A stretch of DNA of 64,000 nt from Phycisphaerae bacterium. Its GTDB lineage: Bacteria; Planctomycetota; Phycisphaerae; UBA1845; CAIVHJ01. This document shows, piece by piece, positions 61,404 to 64,000 of this stretch. A model generated the notes under the pieces. It was not told the DNA's origin. It did no database searches and saw only the letters and a list, made by a program, of their open reading frames with translations. Position numbers and translations under genes: made by a program. Location: assembly GCA_022072405.1 (NCBI GenBank), contig JAJVHX010000019.1, positions 3,790 to 67,789 of the forward strand, written 5' to 3'. Each line of letters opens with the position of its first letter. Within the stretch, counting starts at the first letter, position 1.

Positions 61404-61788
61404 GAGCGTGTGTGAAAAGCGTTCCAGGGTCCAGTTATCGTCGATAAATCATGAAGTGGATCATAACGCAACGGAGTAAGGTGGTGCGGTGTGGGAATAG
61501 GGATCGTCGTCCCAGCGCCGCTGTTGACGAAGTCCGCAAGCGGTGGTTCACCGACCAGCCGCTGGTCAACCCTTCGCCAGCCTTTGGTCAGTCGTTGACC
61601 AGCCGCTGGTCAACCGTTCAGCAGCCCCTGCTCCGGTTCTGCTCTGCGTCGGGTCGCTGTCCCCATGATGATTATATATACTCGTCCACCGATCGCTGAA
61701 CCTTTTCTGAGTAGCCGGCGCGAGGAAATTGGCCGATACCGGCGCATGCCCTTCCCAGGCCTCAACGATAACCTACTCACACGCTTTC
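61404..61788. mobile_element. 385-bp non-autonomous IS5-like element (MITE-like)
   Basis: It lies directly next to the 874-bp IS and shares the target TTA/CTTAG (61400-61404 and 61788-61792). Its ends, GAGCGTGTGTGAAAAG and, reversed, GAAAGCGTGTGAGTAG, resemble the IS ends. It has no transposase. Inside are two exact copies of the 15-base palindrome GACCAGC-C-GCTGGTC (61553-61567 and 61597-61611). It probably moves with transposase made by the neighbouring IS family. Confidence 0.7.
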
Positions 61789-63269
61789 TTAGCGTTGTTG
61801 CGCTGCTGCTATTGGGCCTGTATTACCGTCAAGCCCGGAAAGATGTTCAGCAGCAGTATGTCGAAAAGGCGCGCAGTGTGGTCCTGACCACCGAGTCCAC
61901 GCGTGAAGAAATGGCCGCCAAATGGCAGAATGGCGTACACACCGCTGAGCAACTGCGACAATGGGCCGATGCCCAACGTGTCGATCTGATTTTGTCAGCG
62001 GTACCGGTGGTCTCGGCTTGGCGAGCTGCGCAAGCCAAAGCCGAAGAAGGCGGCTACGAATTCCGCGTTCCCAAATTCGAACTGCGCAACCCCAAGAATC
62101 AGACTGATGCTCGTGAGGCGGAGGTTCTGGAGAAACTCGAAAAAGAGCAGCTGGCAGAATATTATCTGGTCGATGCCGAACAGAATGCCATTCGATATTT
62201 TCGTCCGATCAAGCTGACTCAGGAATGCATGCTCTGCCACGGTGACCCATCCACATCGCAACAATTGTGGGGCAACGATCAGGGACTCGACCCCACGGGC
62301 ACCAAAATGGAGAACTGGAAGGTCGGTGAGATGCATGGCGCGTTTGAAGTCATCCAGTCCCTGGATAAGGCGGATGCACAGATTGCTTCGGCAATGACCT
62401 ATGGCGGCATTATTGTCGGGGTGTTGATACTCACGGGCGCCGTCCTGTTTTACTGGATGATTACCCGCAATGTGGTACAGCCGATTAACCACATCGTTTA
62501 CGAATTAAATGACGGAGCCGACCAGGTGAATGATGCTGCCGCGCAAGTATCGCAAGCGGCGCAACATCTGGCTGAAGGGGCTACCAGTCAGGCGGCCTCA
62601 CTTCAGGAAACCTCCAGCGCACTGGAGGAGCTCTCCGCCATGACCCAGACCAACGTCGGCAATGCCAGTAACGCGGATCAATACGCCACAAAAGCACATC
62701 AGGCCGCCGGTCACAGCGATCAGACGATAAATGAGTTAAATCAGGCGATGTCCGGGATCAATGAATCAGCCGGTCATATCCGCAAGATAATCAAGGTGAT
62801 CGAGGAAATTGCTTTCCAGACCAATTTACTGGCGCTGAATGCGGCGGTTGAAGCCGCCCGTGCCGGTGAACATGGTAAAGGCTTTGCGGTGGTCGCAGAT
62901 GAAGTGCGTAGTCTCGCCCAGCGCAGTGCTCAAGCGGCCAAGGAAACCACGACTCTGATCGAGGACTCAGTTGACCGAGCCAATACCGGCACGATAGTCA
63001 CGCGTGAAGTGGCTAATTCGCTCACCGGAATCGCCACGGATATTTCCAAAGTGTCAGAGCTGATGAAAAGTGTCTCTCATGCCTCGCATGAACAGGCGGA
63101 GGGTCTGAATCACATCAATATCGCTATGGCCCAGATGGACAAGATTACCCAGCAGAACGCCGCTAGCGCAGAGCAATCAGCAGCCGCATCAGAACAACTG
63201 TCCGCCCAGGCCGGCTGTGTGAAAAATACGGTTCGCGATCTGGTCCGACTGGTTCAGGGCCACGAATAA
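61665..63269 (+). CDS. Methyl-accepting chemotaxis protein with haem-type DUF3365 sensor, N-terminus replaced
   Basis: The 3' part (from 61793) of an interrupted chemoreceptor gene. The frame stays open upstream into the MITE-like element, so starts at 61665 or 61747 would still give a membrane helix ([15 protein letters not shown]) and could rescue expression. The periplasmic domain (about residues 60-235) is DUF3365/Tll0287-like with the c-type haem motif CMLCH at 188-192. A second membrane helix follows near 246-267, then the methyl-accepting signalling domain with the conserved tip [20 protein letters not shown] near 379-400. The protein would sense redox or gas signals and act through CheA/CheW. 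Confidence 0.85.
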   Translation: MMIIYTRPPIAEPFLSSRREEIGRYRRMPFPGLNDNLLTRFLSVVALLLLGLYYRQARKDVQQQYVEKARSVVLTTESTREEMAAKWQNGVHTAEQLRQWADAQRVDLILSAVPVVSAWRAAQAKAEEGGYEFRVPKFELRNPKNQTDAREAEVLEKLEKEQLAEYYLVDAEQNAIRYFRPIKLTQECMLCHGDPSTSQQLWGNDQGLDPTGTKMENWKVGEMHGAFEVIQSLDKADAQIASAMTYGGIIVGVLILTGAVLFYWMITRNVVQPINHIVYELNDGADQVNDAAAQVSQAAQHLAEGATSQAASLQETSSALEELSAMTQTNVGNASNADQYATKAHQAAGHSDQTINELNQAMSGINESAGHIRKIIKVIEEIAFQTNLLALNAAVEAARAGEHGKGFAVVADEVRSLAQRSAQAAKETTTLIEDSVDRANTGTIVTREVANSLTGIATDISKVSELMKSVSHASHEQAEGLNHINIAMAQMDKITQQNAASAEQSAAASEQLSAQAGCVKNTVRDLVRLVQGHE

Positions 63270-63308
63270 CTGAATCACATTGGTATCATCACCTGGAGAC
63301 TCATTACC

Positions 63309-63335
63309 AGCACCAGTGCCGACTGGTGCTTTTTT
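63309..63335 (+). terminator. Rho-independent terminator after the chemoreceptor gene
   Basis: AGCACCAG pairs with CTGGTGCT around TGCCGA, followed by six Ts. Confidence 0.85.
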
Positions 63336-63432
63336 GCATCTGATACCCCTACCGGAAGTTGTGTTTTTACGTCACTGCTACTAACATTCTGAAATTCTGC
63401 TGTAACCATTTCAACTCCAGAAGGAGTCGGTG

Positions 63433-64000
63433 ATGCTCCCCAATTCAATGAATTGCCTATATGTATTGTCGACCCCCGTGGTCGCAGCTTTGATGATCCC
63501 CCTCGCCCTTTTTGCTCAGGAGCAGAAAGTCGCCACGATGAAAGAACGCGTGCAGCAATATGCCCCGGTCCAGCTAACCGCCGACCTGAGCCGCCTGACC
63601 GACAAAGAACGCCAGATGATCCCCCTGCTGCTCGAAGCCGCCCAGCAAATGGATCTGATCTTCTGGCAGGAGTCTTTTGGCGATCGGGAGGCCCTGTTGA
63701 AATCAATTTTGGACCCCGATATGCGTCGCCTGGTGGAGATCAATTACGGCCCATGGGATCGCCTGGGCGATAACGCGCCCTTCGTTCCGGGTTATGGCGC
63801 CAAGCCGCTCGGCGCTAACTACTACCCGCAGGAAATGACCAAGGAGATGTTCGAAGCCTATCTGCAACAACATCCTGATGATCGGGAAGCTCTGCTCAAT
63901 CCCTACACCGTGATCCGCAAAGATGCGCTGAGCCAGTTGCAGGCAGTCCCATATCATCAAGCCTACGCTGAACCGACCCGGATCGCGGCGGAAAAACTCA
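63433..64000 (+). CDS. Dipeptidyl peptidase III family (M49) exported protein, 5' part
   Basis: The frame runs open to the window end (189 codons), so the gene is incomplete. ATG 63433 has AAGGAG six bases upstream. A signal peptide (YVLSTPVVAALMIPLALFAQ) is followed by LTADLSRLTDKERQMIPLLL, DLIFWQESFGDREALLK, INYGPWDRLGDNAPFVPGYG and AKPLGANYYPQEMTKEMFEA, all typical of the N-terminal part of bacterial M49 zinc peptidases. The catalytic HEXXGH motif would lie beyond the window. It is exported, so it probably digests peptides outside the cytoplasm. Confidence 0.87.
   Translation, partial: MLPNSMNCLYVLSTPVVAALMIPLALFAQEQKVATMKERVQQYAPVQLTADLSRLTDKERQMIPLLLEAAQQMDLIFWQESFGDREALLKSILDPDMRRLVEINYGPWDRLGDNAPFVPGYGAKPLGANYYPQEMTKEMFEAYLQQHPDDREALLNPYTVIRKDALSQLQAVPYHQAYAEPTRIAAEKL

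Overview
The window looks like a chromosomal segment of a Planctomycetota bacterium, most likely a Phycisphaerae relative. Pointers are the prepilin-like proteins with an [20 protein letters not shown] leader and a downstream ADGH/VDGH motif, lipoproteins with thrombospondin type 3 and Asn/Asp-rich stretches, and a long compact ribosomal protein cluster. The assignment is inferred from gene content only.

Region 1 (1-8816) is an integrated mobile element whose left end lies outside the window. It holds 93-bp hairpin-bearing tandem repeats, a P4-type primase/helicase next to iteron-like repeats, an AT-rich cargo of an anti-phage dCTP deaminase plus a small WPxWK protein, a run of small phage-like genes with strong ribosome binding sites, a MerR-like excisionase candidate and a tyrosine recombinase. 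A tRNA-Leu(UAA) gene follows at 8817-8899.

Region 2 (8936-17696) carries a coiled-coil exported protein, a large lipoprotein with a thrombospondin type 3 repeat, and a minus-strand envelope cluster: cellulose-synthase-like GT2, a small anchored protein, a GT39 glycosyltransferase and a PAP2-fold protein. A HIT protein lies upstream of them.

Region 3 (17799-34692, minus) is the fused S10-spc-alpha ribosomal cluster, in transcription order fusA, rpsJ, rplC, rplD, rplW, rplB, rpsS, rplV, rpsC, rplP, rpmC, rpsQ, rplN, rplX, rplE, rpsN, rpsH, rplF, rplR, rpsE, rplO, secY, map, rpmJ, rpsM, rpsK, rpoA, rplQ. The genes rpmD, rpsD, adk and infA are not in it.

Region 4 (35096-39741, minus) has two successive modules of prepilin-like protein plus anchored low-complexity protein behind a TTGACA promoter, then an alpha/beta hydrolase.

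Region 5 (39742-52023, plus) begins with a probable structured RNA with its own promoter and terminator. It continues as a translation operon: nusA, infB, a zinc-ribbon membrane protein, a DUF503 gene, rbfA, an HhH-GPD-like gene, a giant TPR lipoprotein and a YebC-family regulator.

Region 6 (52044-64000) holds an Asn/Asp-rich lipoprotein, a TlyA-like methyltransferase, an archaeal-type gatE-gatD pair, a ketoacyl synthase III homologue and a GT-C membrane protein. It ends with a methyl-accepting chemotaxis gene split by two tandem IS5-type insertions and the start of a dipeptidyl peptidase III gene cut by the window edge.

The strongest leads are the GatDE pair in a bacterial context, the exactly reconstructable double insertion in the chemoreceptor gene, the unassigned structured RNA before nusA, and the defence-carrying integrative element.
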